Notes: generated by a model not told the origin, from the sequence alone. A stretch of DNA of 13,547 nucleotides from an uncultured Candidatus Saccharibacteria bacterium (GCA_948514425.1 CAOQYN010000022.1:1-13547); one strand, 5' to 3'; positions 1-6,617 are shown, counted from the first letter of the stretch. Program-made: numbers and translations.

Positions 1-58
1 CGATATCTACCCACCCACTACGGACAAAAGCTAAGGGTAGGGAGATGATGTTGGAGGG
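1..58 (-). repeat. Surface-protein cassette, cut by window edge
   Basis: Seen: on the minus strand this reads PSNIISLPLAFVRSG followed by WVDI and then runs off the window. Positions 15-58 are the long upstream flank that recurs, with at most one mismatch, at 225-264, 5610-5655 and 10761-10806. In the DNA this copy joins cassette A directly, so the reading frame of A continues in frame into this one (…FPLRW, then PSNIISLPLAFVRSG). No start codon or ribosome-binding site precedes it. Inference: it is the upstream part of another silent cassette, making the left edge a tandem array. Confidence 0.75.
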
Positions 59-59
59 C

Positions 60-264
60 CAGCGGAGGGGGAAACCAAACCAACGATCTAGGTAACCTGA
101 CAGGTAGACTTCAGTGGGAGCCACGCCCAAGTAGTAGACATCAGAAGCAGACCTAGCCGTACGTGACCCACTATAGAGATTATTGCCAACGGCGTAGACT
201 TCACCGTCGTAAAGAGCAACATTTCCACTACGGACAAAAGCTAAGGGTAGAGAGATGATGTTGG
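60..264 (-). repeat. Silent variable cassette A
   Basis: Read on the minus strand from position 236, it gives FVRSG, 49 variable residues, then GFPLRW, with no stop. The 14-base core TTTGTCCGTAGTGG opens the cassette and GGTTTCCCCCTCCGCTG closes it. Beyond the core, 241-264 match the long upstream flank with one mismatch. The final Cys codon of the framework has become Trp where the cassette fuses to its left neighbour. There is no start codon, ribosome-binding site or promoter, so I read it as a non-expressed donor or remnant of a FISUMP-like surface-protein C-terminus. Its middle and end share a clear ancestor with the plus-strand cassette at 5232-5350. Confidence 0.8.
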
Positions 265-271
265 GGATCCC

Positions 272-479
272 TCCATCAAACACTACCTAGGTAGAGGCAG
301 CGGAGGGGGAAAGCATACCAACGAGGGCTGTTGTTCGACGGATCGACAACAGTAGAAAGCGAATACAAGACGTAGGCATTAGTAGCCGAAGCAGAGTTAT
401 ATGACCGAAGAGTAGACTCGTCACCAACATTGCCGACGACGCCATAGTATAAAGAAACGTTACCACTACGGACAAAAGC
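272..479 (-). repeat. Silent variable cassette B
   Basis: The minus-strand frame from 476 reads FVRSG, 49 variable residues ending in PRWY, then AFPLRCLYLGSV and a TGA stop at 278-276. Its downstream flank (272-312) is almost identical to that of the cassette at 5662-5863 over about 40 bases. The upstream flank is cut short: identity with other copies ends just after CACTACGGACAAAAGC, where the terminator hairpin of the neighbouring JAMM gene begins. The frame stays open through the variable part but has no start signal. An ATG-initiated 62-residue frame at 287-475 lies in a different phase and does not carry the framework motifs, so I do not call it a gene. Confidence 0.8.
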
Positions 480-506
480 GAGCCGCTCTCGGAATTGAGA
501 GCGGCT
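474..506 (-). terminator. Rho-independent terminator of the JAMM gene
   Basis: A perfect 10-bp GC-rich stem AGCCGCTCTC/GAGAGCGGCT (481-490 and 497-506) with a 6-base loop lies 22 bases after the stop of the minus-strand gene at 529-969. In minus orientation it is followed by CGCTTTTG. The short T-run is supplied by the edge of cassette B, so cassette and terminator abut exactly. Confidence 0.75.
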
Positions 507-528
507 GGAGTTGTCGATAGTGAATGGC

Positions 529-969
529 TTATGATGTTGCTGTAGTATCCATGAGGTATTTTATGCCATAATGTTCTGCAACCTGTGAAAGGGCACGATG
601 CTGAATGGCTCGAGTGTTATCGTTATAACGATGATTGTGTGACAGCATCAAGACGATATCGTCATATTCCTCAATCCAATCTTTATGACTGGGCCAACCA
701 CTGCTAGGTCGAAAGGGCGTGTAATTATGAATAGGCGTAACTACCATTAACACGGCGGCATCAACATTATAGGCGGTGTACAGATCTATCGCCGAGAAAG
801 TATGGCCGTCTGGGTGATTATGCACCAAGAGATGTATATGTGGAACATAGGCAATTGGTACAGCTGTAACGTCGCTACACTTACGATGCGATGTATGCTC
901 GTAAATTTTACGACCACAGCGATCAAAGGCCGCATTGACTTCGTAGGGCAGCAAACGAATGTTTGTCAT
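529..969 (-). CDS. Small JAMM/MPN-like (RadC-fold) putative metalloprotein
   Basis: A 146-residue protein. The recognisable part is LLVHNHPDGHTFSAIDL (residues about 47-63), which fits the JAMM zinc signature HxHP…SxxD with His50, His52, Ser59 and Asp62. Glu24 in RKIYEH stands where the family's general-base glutamate is expected after a short beta hairpin. JAMM proteins are typically zinc isopeptidases or hydrolases; whether this one is active, and on what, is unknown. No signal peptide or membrane segment is visible. The start at 969 lacks a good Shine-Dalgarno sequence, and the frame is open upstream to about 1067 without another ATG or GTG, so the N-terminus is uncertain. A second protein with the same signature lies at 8711-9379. 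Confidence 0.7.
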   Translation of the reverse strand: MTNIRLLPYEVNAAFDRCGRKIYEHTSHRKCSDVTAVPIAYVPHIHLLVHNHPDGHTFSAIDLYTAYNVDAAVLMVVTPIHNYTPFRPSSGWPSHKDWIEEYDDIVLMLSHNHRYNDNTRAIQHRALSQVAEHYGIKYLMDTTATS

Positions 970-1020
970 GACTTCTGCTAAGGTTGGGCCACTATCATGG
1001 TTGTTTAGTTTGGGGATGAG

Positions 1021-1044
1021 AGGTCTACTGCGGTAGACCTTTTT
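1021..1044 (+). terminator. Hairpin with T-run upstream of clpC
   Basis: An 8-bp perfect stem AGGTCTAC/GTAGACCT with loop TGCG is followed by TTTTT (1040-1044). The orientation would stop plus-strand transcripts before the clpC promoter. No plus-strand gene precedes it in the window, so it probably insulates the Clp operon from read-through coming from the left, or ends an unrecognised small RNA. Confidence 0.6.
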
Positions 1045-1069
1045 AGCACTCTTTACAAATGAGTGCTAA
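1043..1069 (+). promoter_or_regulatory. CIRCE operator (HrcA binding site)
   Basis: TTAGCACTC, nine bases, GAGTGCTAA: a perfect match to the established CIRCE consensus bound by the heat-shock repressor HrcA. It overlaps the -35 element of the clpC promoter. By established knowledge this implies repression at normal temperature and release when HrcA is inactivated on heat or protein-folding stress. Confidence 0.95.
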
Positions 1070-1080
1070 TTTGATAAAAT
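1052..1080 (+). promoter_or_regulatory. Promoter of the clpC operon
   Basis: TTTACA (1052-1057), 17 bases, TAAAAT (1075-1080), with the -35 hexamer inside the CIRCE spacer, so bound HrcA would occlude RNA polymerase. A second -10-like TATAAT at 1115-1120 has no convincing -35. The coding start at 1144 is preceded by GAGG about 6 bases upstream. Confidence 0.7.
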
Positions 1081-1143
1081 GAAAACAAAGCTCGGAAAAG
1101 TGGGCGGAATGAGTTATAATAAAGTAATCTGAGCGAGGTAAAA

Positions 1144-3621
1144 ATGGATAGCGATTTTAGTGAAATGATGAATCAACTGTCGGAAAATGCGCGCTTTGCG
1201 TTGCAAAAGGCAGATCTTTTTAGTAAGAAATACAATAATGGTTACATGGGGACTGAGCATATATTGCTGGGGATTTTGTCGCAAGATGTATCAATGGGGG
1301 CGAGGGTTTTGGCGAGTTATGGTGTGACATTGGATCGAGCAGAAAAGGCTTTGGATCAAGAGGCGGTAGAGGTGAATGGAAACTCAGCGATGGCAATGAT
1401 GTCGCTGTCGGAGGCGGCTGTATTAACGATACGAATGGCGAGCCATTATGCGATGGAGAAGGGGGTAAAAGTAATTGGCACGGAGTATTTGCTGTATGCT
1501 TTGCTTTGTCAGACAAATTCGCGAGGTGCGGTGTTGCTTGCGAAAATGGGGGTAGATGGTGAGGAGGTCGTTGATGTACTAGACACAGAGATGACGATGC
1601 AGATGCAGCGTGAGCAAAATCAGCAGAAGAAAAAAGATTATAAACGTAAGCCATTGAAGTGGTTGAAGCGGTTTGGTACGGATTTGACGGATTTGGCGAA
1701 AGACGACAAGTTGGACACGGTGATTGGTCGCGAACGTGAGATTGAGCGGACTGTGACTGTACTTAGTCGACGAACGAAGTCGAATCCGGTGTTGATCGGT
1801 GAGGCAGGAGTGGGAAAGACAGCGATTGTTGAAGGTTTGGCGGAACGAATGGTGAATAATGATGTGCCTGGAGTTTTGATCGGGAAGCGAATTATACAGG
1901 TGGATCTTTCGACGATGGTGGCGGGAACGAAGTTTCGGGGAGAGTTTGAAGAGCGAATTAAGGGGGTGATTGACGAGGCGATCGAAAATGAAGATGTAAT
2001 TTTGTTTATTGACGAGCTGCACCTTTTGATGGGGGCGGGGGCAGGGGAAGGTTCGATGGATGCGGCGAATATTTTGAAGCCGGCACTTGCGCGTGGACAA
2101 ATACAGTTGATTGGCGCGACGACGATGGATGAATATCGCAAGCATATCGAAAAAGATAAGGCTTTGAGCCGAAGGTTCCAGACGGTGATGGTCGAGGAGC
2201 CGAGCGCAGAGGTAACTCTGAAGATTTTGAAAGGGGTTAGGCGACATTACGAAAAACATCATGGCGTAGAGATCCCGGATGAGATGTTGGAAGTAGCAAT
2301 TAACATGTCGGGACGCTATATCAATGATCGTTTTATGCCGGATAAGGTGATTGATGTGATTGACGAGGCGGCAGCAATTAGCAAGGTGGCGGCGGACAAA
2401 AAAGGTGGCGGCGAATACAAGAAGTTGAAAGTGCAGCTTAAAGAAGCCGAAGATAAAATGGCGGAGATGGCGGATAGAGAAGATTTTGAGGCGGCGGCTT
2501 TGTGTAAGACGGAGGCTGAAAAAGCAAAGAAGCGACTGCAAGAACTCGAAAAAGATAAAAGCGATGAGAAGCCCGTATTGACGGAAGATGATTTGGCGCT
2601 GGCGGTGAGCTTGAAGACGGGGATTCCAGTAGCGAAAGTACATGGGAGTGAATTGGAATTGCTGGGCGGTTTGGAAGGGCATTTGAAGAAGAGTGTCGTA
2701 GGACAGAATGAGGCGATTAAGATAGTAGCAAAGGCGATTCGGCGGGGGCGAAGCGGGATTGCAGACCCGAAGAGACCGATTGGTTCGTTTCTCTTTATGG
2801 GGCCGACTGGAGTTGGAAAGACGGAACTTGCGCGAGTGGTGGCGCGTGAGGTGTTTGGGGGAGAAAATGCCCTGATTAAGATCGACATGAGTGAATTTGG
2901 CGAGAAACATAATGTTTCACGTTTGGTGGGGGCGCCGGCGGGGTATGTTGGTTATGAAGATGGAGGAAAGTTGACGGAGAGTGTGCGGCGAAAACCTTAC
3001 GCGGTAGTATTGTTTGACGAGATTGAAAAAGCGCATCCAGATGTGTTTAATATGTTGTTGCAGATTTTGGAAGATGGAGAATTGACGGATGGTCAGGGAA
3101 CAAAGGTGAAGTTTAATAATACGATCGTGATTTTGACATCGAATTTGGGGGCAAATGAGATGTATCGCGAAAGTGAATTGGGTTTTGTAGCAAAAGGAGC
3201 GAAAGAAAAGCGGGAATTGGGTGCAGAGTATGAGGTAAGTAAGGCAGCAGCAATGCGGGCGCTAAAGAAAGTGATGAAGCCGGAGCTGATCAATCGACTA
3301 GATGGAATTATGGTGTTCCATGCATTGACACGTGAGAATGTAGAGAAGATTTTTGATAACTTGGTGGAAGAGTTGAAAAAGAGACTGGCGACGAAGAAGT
3401 TGGGGTTGAAGTTGGATCAGAAAGTGAAGGATTATTTGATTGAAGAGGGGTACGATCCAAAGAATGGAGCGCGTCCATTGAGGAGAATGATTGAGGATAA
3501 GGTAGAGTCATTGATCGCAGAGGAGATTGTGGCGGGGAGAGTGGAGCCAGGGGATATTATGGATGTGAAAATGCGACGAGGGAGTAAAGACGAATTAGAG
3601 ATAAAGGTAGTACATGAATAA
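1144..3621 (+). CDS. clpC: ATP-dependent Clp protease ATPase subunit ClpC
   Basis: An 825-residue Hsp100 unfoldase of normal ClpC length. A duplicated Clp_N domain occupies about residues 8-155. The first AAA+ module has Walker A GEAGVGKT (219-226), Walker B VILFIDE (285-291) and the RRF arginine-finger region (343-345). A UVR-type coiled segment lies around 430-470, as in ClpC rather than ClpB. The second AAA+ module has Walker A GPTGVGKT (553-560) and Walker B VVLFDE (621-626), and NRLD (717-720) follows. The tripeptide LGF at 679-681 is the expected ClpP-docking loop, so ClpC should unfold substrates and feed the ClpP encoded two genes downstream. The operon starts from a CIRCE-controlled promoter. 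The next gene overlaps the end by 8 bases, implying coupled translation. Confidence 0.96.
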   Translation: MDSDFSEMMNQLSENARFALQKADLFSKKYNNGYMGTEHILLGILSQDVSMGARVLASYGVTLDRAEKALDQEAVEVNGNSAMAMMSLSEAAVLTIRMASHYAMEKGVKVIGTEYLLYALLCQTNSRGAVLLAKMGVDGEEVVDVLDTEMTMQMQREQNQQKKKDYKRKPLKWLKRFGTDLTDLAKDDKLDTVIGREREIERTVTVLSRRTKSNPVLIGEAGVGKTAIVEGLAERMVNNDVPGVLIGKRIIQVDLSTMVAGTKFRGEFEERIKGVIDEAIENEDVILFIDELHLLMGAGAGEGSMDAANILKPALARGQIQLIGATTMDEYRKHIEKDKALSRRFQTVMVEEPSAEVTLKILKGVRRHYEKHHGVEIPDEMLEVAINMSGRYINDRFMPDKVIDVIDEAAAISKVAADKKGGGEYKKLKVQLKEAEDKMAEMADREDFEAAALCKTEAEKAKKRLQELEKDKSDEKPVLTEDDLALAVSLKTGIPVAKVHGSELELLGGLEGHLKKSVVGQNEAIKIVAKAIRRGRSGIADPKRPIGSFLFMGPTGVGKTELARVVAREVFGGENALIKIDMSEFGEKHNVSRLVGAPAGYVGYEDGGKLTESVRRKPYAVVLFDEIEKAHPDVFNMLLQILEDGELTDGQGTKVKFNNTIVILTSNLGANEMYRESELGFVAKGAKEKRELGAEYEVSKAAAMRALKKVMKPELINRLDGIMVFHALTRENVEKIFDNLVEELKKRLATKKLGLKLDQKVKDYLIEEGYDPKNGARPLRRMIEDKVESLIAEEIVAGRVEPGDIMDVKMRRGSKDELEIKVVHE

Positions 3622-4633
3622 TAGTGGCGGGGAAGCGATAACAACCGAAAGATCAAAGAAAAAAGCTGGGTTTTGGCAGCAGCAATGGTGGATCGTGATT
3701 GTAGTAGTAGTCGCGATAGGCTGTTTGCTGGATCAGACTGTGGTGTGGGACTTTTGGAAGGGGTTAGGGTATAGTCCAGACGCTGCGGTGCAAGAAATTG
3801 AAGAGTCGTTGGAATTAACGGGAACAGGGCGCAGGATATTTGCGGCAACGCGACCAGCAGTAAAGGATGCAGCTGGTTTTAATGAGAGCTGCGGTGAGCA
3901 TAATAGCGATGTGAGCGTTTTGGGGTGTTATGCGGATGGACAGATCTATATCTATCGGATTACGGATGAGCAGTTGGCTTTGGCGAATAAGGTGACTGCG
4001 GCGCATGAGTTGTTGCATGCGGTTTGGGAGAGAATGGGAACGATTGAGCGAGAAGAAGTTAAAGGTTGGTTGAACGAGGTACGAGAGCAGAATGCGGAAT
4101 GGTTTGGCGAAGAGTTGGAGACTTACGATACGGAGGATGAGATTGAAGAAGTCTATACGCGAGCGGGGACGAAGTTGGCGGAATTGCCAGAAGGTCTGGA
4201 AAAACATTACGCGAAGTTTTTTAAAAATCGAGGGCAGATTGTTGAAATGTACAAGACCTATGAAGCACCGTTTGAGAAACTCAGAAGCGAGATTAGTGCT
4301 TTGTATGATGAAATTGAACGTGTAAGATTGGAGATTGAGACGGAACGTGAAGAATATAATCGGGATGTTGATGCGCTGGATGTAAAGATTGATCGTTTTA
4401 ATGCTTGTGCAAATACGATGAATTGTTTTACAGCGGCGGAATTCAACGCGCAGCGAAGTGGGCTAATGATAGAGAGAGAAGCGCTAGAGGTGCGCAGGGT
4501 GGAACTGAATAAGAAGATTGATGAGAATAATGCACGGATTGACGAATATGCTTCGAGGCAAGATGCGCTAGGTGGATTGTACGATTTGATGGATTCGAAT
4601 ATTGAACATGTAGAAAGTGAACAAGAAATTTAA
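3614..4633 (+). CDS. Membrane-anchored HExxH metalloprotease-like protein with coiled coil
   Basis: A 339-residue protein. A short basic N-terminus is followed by one membrane segment (about residues 25-40, IVIVVVVAIGCLL). A minigluzincin-like region contains HELLH at 131-135, which supplies two zinc ligands and the catalytic glutamate. A Glu in EIEEVYTRAG (about 176-185) is a plausible third ligand. From about 200 to the end the sequence is charged and heptad-like, predicting a long coiled coil. The domain should lie outside the membrane if the N-terminus is cytoplasmic. Four cysteines (93, 105 and a pair in ACANTMNC) might form disulfides. Its ATG lies inside the last codons of clpC, and clpP starts 13 bases after its stop, so the three are one operon. 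The family is not one I can name precisely; the HExxH assignment rests on this motif and the surrounding helix pattern. Confidence 0.75.
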   Translation: MNNSGGEAITTERSKKKAGFWQQQWWIVIVVVVAIGCLLDQTVVWDFWKGLGYSPDAAVQEIEESLELTGTGRRIFAATRPAVKDAAGFNESCGEHNSDVSVLGCYADGQIYIYRITDEQLALANKVTAAHELLHAVWERMGTIEREEVKGWLNEVREQNAEWFGEELETYDTEDEIEEVYTRAGTKLAELPEGLEKHYAKFFKNRGQIVEMYKTYEAPFEKLRSEISALYDEIERVRLEIETEREEYNRDVDALDVKIDRFNACANTMNCFTAAEFNAQRSGLMIEREALEVRRVELNKKIDENNARIDEYASRQDALGGLYDLMDSNIEHVESEQEI

Positions 4634-4646
4634 GAAAAGGAGAGTT

Positions 4647-5225
4647 ATGAAAAATTATTTGGTACCAACGGTAGTTGAGGAGACAAATCGGGGGGAGCGA
4701 GCATATGATATTTATTCGCGGCTTTTGACGGATAGGATTGTCTTTTTGGGGGAACAAGTGAATGCGCAGACGGCGAATTTGGTAGTGGCACAGCTACTAT
4801 TTCTTGCAAATGAAGACCCAAAGCGTGATATTAAATTGTATATTAACTCGCCTGGGGGGTCGGTGTATGACGGCTTGGCGATTATTGATACGATGAATTA
4901 TATTGAGCCGGATGTGCAGACGATTGGGATTGGACTGCAGGCTTCGATGGGCGCAATGCTGTTGGCGTGTGGGGCTAAGGGGAAACGTTATTTGCTGCCG
5001 AATTCAAGAGTAATGATTCACCAGCCAAGTTCGGGTACGGAAGGAAAGATTACGGATCAGGAGATTGCGCTGAAAGAAGGAATTGAGATAAAGAAGCGGT
5101 TGTCGGAGATTTTTGCGGAACGGACAGGAAAAAGTGCAAAGCAAGTCGAGAAAGATATGGATCGGGATAATTGGATGAGTGCGGCCGAGGCGAAAGCATA
5201 CGGGATTGTGGACGAGGTGCTTTAG
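4647..5225 (+). CDS. clpP: ATP-dependent Clp protease proteolytic subunit ClpP
   Basis: 192 residues, the normal length of ClpP. The catalytic triad is visible: Ser100 in GLQASMGA, His125 in MIHQP, and Asp174 in MDRDNW. The glycine-rich stretch NSPGGSVYDG (67-76) and the tail YGIVDEVL are typical. I start it at the ATG at 4647, after AAAGGAGAG, which gives the family N-terminus MKNYLVPTVVEE; an upstream GTG at 4617 would lie in the previous gene. It should form the tetradecameric serine-protease chamber capped by ClpC. No terminator separates its stop from cassette C only 6 bases away, so the operon transcript may run into the cassette. Confidence 0.97.
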   Translation: MKNYLVPTVVEETNRGERAYDIYSRLLTDRIVFLGEQVNAQTANLVVAQLLFLANEDPKRDIKLYINSPGGSVYDGLAIIDTMNYIEPDVQTIGIGLQASMGAMLLACGAKGKRYLLPNSRVMIHQPSSGTEGKITDQEIALKEGIEIKKRLSEIFAERTGKSAKQVEKDMDRDNWMSAAEAKAYGIVDEVL

Positions 5226-5231
5226 AAAGAT

Positions 5232-5350
5232 CTTTTGTCCGTAGTGGGGATGTCGGTCTTAATGGCGGTAGAGTTTACGGCGTTGGCGAATGGGGCTATG
5301 GTTGGTCACTCGCGCCTATAGTTTGGGCGTGGCTCCCGCTGACGTCTAAT
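5232..5350 (+). repeat. Degenerate variable cassette C (plus strand)
   Basis: CTTTTGTCCGTAGTGG at 5232-5247 opens a plus-strand copy reading FVRSGDVGLNGG… It aligns along its first half with cassette A. It then lacks 19 bases relative to A and rejoins it at TTGGGCGTGGCTCCC (5323-5337), so the frame is shifted. The GFPLRC end is missing altogether. It is the only plus-strand copy and follows clpP directly. It looks like a decayed copy rather than a usable donor. Confidence 0.75.
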
Positions 5351-5390
5351 GGAAGGGGGTCATTTTATTGCATAAAAAGACTCCCTTCCA
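5350..5390. terminator. Hairpin after cassette C, possible clp operon end
   Basis: TGGAAGGGGGTC at 5350-5361 pairs with GACTCCCTTCCA at 5379-5390 (12 pairs, one G-T) around a 17-base AT-rich loop. No T-run follows, so this would be a weak terminator or a 3'-end stabilising hairpin for the Clp transcript. Confidence 0.45.
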
Positions 5391-5403
5391 TGATTGTGAG
5401 TTA

Positions 5404-5431
5404 GGTTATCAAAAATAATTTTTTGATAACC
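5404..5431. terminator. AT-rich inverted repeat between converging cassettes
   Basis: GGTTATCAAAAA and TTTTTTGATAACC (5404-5431) form a stem of about 12 bp with a tiny loop. The stem holds its own A/T-runs on both strands, so it could act as a bidirectional terminator between cassette C (plus) and cassette D (minus). Function is inferred from position and symmetry only. Confidence 0.45.
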
Positions 5432-5440
5432 AAAACAAAA

Positions 5441-5655
5441 TCAGCAGTGGAGGGGGAAACCTTCTGAACGAGAACTAGCACTCGAGAGATTAACGTATCC
5501 TAGATACGTGTTGACGAGATAGGCTCCACTGCTTGCATAAGAAACTCTTGACCAAAGACGACCATAGTATCCAACCTCACTGATTTTCGTGTTGGTAACT
5601 TCGACCCACCCACTACGGACAAAAGCTAAGGGTAGGGAGATAATGTTGGAGGGTC
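5441..5655 (-). repeat. Silent variable cassette D
   Basis: The minus strand reads PSNIISLPLA, FVRSG, 49 variable residues, GFPLHC and an immediate TGA (5443-5441). The upstream flank 5610-5655 is full length with one mismatch. The downstream flank is shorter than in B and E: identity ends right after the Cys codon, and Arg is replaced by His. An in-frame TGA lies just upstream of the PSN segment (TGACCC), so there is no way to translate it from upstream, and no start site is present. Confidence 0.8.
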
Positions 5656-5661
5656 ATATTC

Positions 5662-5863
5662 TCCATCAAACACTACCTAGGTAGAGGCAGCGGAGGGGGA
5701 AACCGTAGTAGCGGTAACCACCGTCCATATATAGACCTGAAGAGCTTAAGGACAAACGATAGGCGAGCGTCACGGATGATGCCACACGCGACCGACTGTA
5801 ACCGAGGTCGCCGATGCGATCCGTGTAGCCATTTAGTAAATGTACATACCCACTACGGACAAA
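5662..5863 (-). repeat. Silent variable cassette E
   Basis: The minus strand reads FVRSG, 48 variable residues ending in YRYY, then GFPLRCLYLGSV and a TGA at 5668-5666. The upstream flank is truncated to CCACTACGGACAAA, beyond which the promoter for 6051 starts 7 bases on. An ATG at 5923 in the same frame would make an 85-residue protein, but it has to read through the opposite-strand promoter and has no ribosome-binding site. I treat the ORF as a cassette and not an expressed gene. Confidence 0.78.
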
Positions 5864-5869
5864 GTAGTA

Positions 5870-5898
5870 TTGACAAATTTTATATTGTGTGCTATAAT
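5870..5898 (+). promoter_or_regulatory. Strong sigma70-type promoter of the 6051-6608 operon
   Basis: TTGACA (5870-5875), 17 bases, TATAAT (5893-5898), a full consensus match with an extended -10 (TGC before TATAAT). Predicted transcription start is about 5905. The sequence around the -10, GTGTGCTATAAT, is nearly the same as in the promoter at 10821-10849 (GTGTGCTACAAT). Confidence 0.9.
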
Positions 5899-5904
5899 GA
5901 GGGT

Positions 5905-6040
5905 ATAGGCTGATAAAGTCCACAAGAGTGTTCTATGTCATAGAATAAAGAGGCTTTAGGGGTCTAAGAAGTTTAAAAATTATCAGTACGGAATGCGGAA
6001 TTGCGAGACGCTCTTGATAGGGGCGTCGGAGAGGAGAAGG
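5905..6040 (+). ncRNA. Structured 5' leader, candidate cis-regulatory RNA
   Basis: The leader of about 145 bases has a closing stem CTGATAA (5910-5916) with TTATCAG (5980-5986). It encloses a hairpin TTCTAT/ATAGAA (5931-5936 and 5940-5945) and a shorter stem in CTTTAGGGGTCTAAG (about 5954-5968). A further hairpin GACGC/GCGTC (about 6008-6028) sits near the ribosome-binding site. A multi-helix junction placed before the start codon looks like a riboswitch or protein-binding leader. I recognise no known class. Confidence 0.45.
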
Positions 6041-6050
6041 AGGAGAAAGC

Positions 6051-6353
6051 ATGAGAAAGAATTCAAACAGGAGATTAAGAAGAGAAGTGAGAGGTTTGAA
6101 AGCCGAGATAGGAGAACTGAAGACTGAGTTAGAAGAATTGCGCTCAGAGGCATATGATGAGCCATGTGACGCATGTGAGTCGGATTATACTATCACGTGT
6201 ATCGTGGCGGTACTTGTGTCTGTACTAATAGTGGTGTCGGTAGTTCATTATTTCTCTTGGAATGGGATGAATCTGGGTCGTCTGAAGAATGATTTCATGT
6301 CACTATGTGGAATTGTGAGAGTGGCGGCGGAGCCAAAGGAAGACGATGACTGA
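6051..6353 (+). CDS. Small single-pass membrane protein with coiled coil, unknown
   Basis: A 100-residue protein after a strong ribosome-binding site (AAGGAGGAG). Residues 1-35 are basic then charged with leucine/glutamate heptads, predicting a short coiled coil. A CDAC pair follows at about 39-42. One hydrophobic helix spans about 49-66 (TCIVAVLVSVLIVVSVV), and the tail ends in acidic DDD. A positive N-terminus before the helix suggests the N-terminus stays inside. It is expressed from the strongest promoter in the window through a structured leader, and the next gene starts immediately at its stop (TGAGTG). I do not recognise a family. Confidence 0.7.
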   Translation: MRKNSNRRLRREVRGLKAEIGELKTELEELRSEAYDEPCDACESDYTITCIVAVLVSVLIVVSVVHYFSWNGMNLGRLKNDFMSLCGIVRVAAEPKEDDD

Positions 6354-6608
6354 GTGTCTTGGGAACGGTTGCTTCGGGGTGATCAGAATATTTATAGTGC
6401 AATTTGGCTAAAAGGGTGTAGAACTGTTGCAGAAGTGTACTCTAGTGACTCCGAGGATTCTAAAGAGACCAGTTGTGGAAGTGCGGAAGACTCCTCAAAT
6501 CGGCGAAATGGAGCTGTTGAGCTCAGTCGGGAGGATCTTCTTTTTCTGGAAGCTTGCATGATGTTTGGCGCGGATTATGAGAGAAAAATGATTGAGACCC
6601 GTGACTGA
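6354..6608 (+). CDS. Small acidic serine-rich protein, unknown
   Basis: 84 residues starting with GTG directly after the TGA of the upstream gene, which suits re-initiation by the same ribosomes; AAAGGAAG lies about 12 bases upstream. The middle (about residues 28-50) is rich in Ser, Glu and Asp and looks disordered. The C-terminal part (ELSREDLLFLEACMMFGADY) is predicted helical. No signal peptide or membrane segment is visible. An overlapping ATG at 6346 in another frame gives only 21 codons. A terminator follows at 6618-6657, so this is the last gene of a two-gene operon. Its partnership with the membrane protein upstream is inferred from coupling only. Confidence 0.6.
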   Translation: MSWERLLRGDQNIYSAIWLKGCRTVAEVYSSDSEDSKETSCGSAEDSSNRRNGAVELSREDLLFLEACMMFGADYERKMIETRD

Positions 6609-6617
6609 TAAGAATAG

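Noticed and set aside
287..475. 62-residue minus-strand gene
   Set aside because: It is in the wrong frame relative to the conserved FVRSG and GFPLRC blocks of cassette B, so it is a shadow.
1..480. CRISPR array
   Set aside because: The repeats are long, irregularly spaced (about 200 bases) and the intervening segments are open reading frames of constant length. No cas gene is present.
1..5863. Diversity-generating retroelement
   Set aside because: No reverse transcriptase or template repeat is present, and the differences between cassettes are not confined to adenine positions.
1..5863. Insertion sequence origin of the repeats
   Set aside because: No transposase, terminal inverted repeats or target-site duplications are visible around the copies.
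5666..5923. 85-residue minus-strand gene
   Set aside because: Its first about 20 codons are the antisense of a consensus promoter and it has no ribosome-binding site. Only the part from FVRSG on matches the cassette family.
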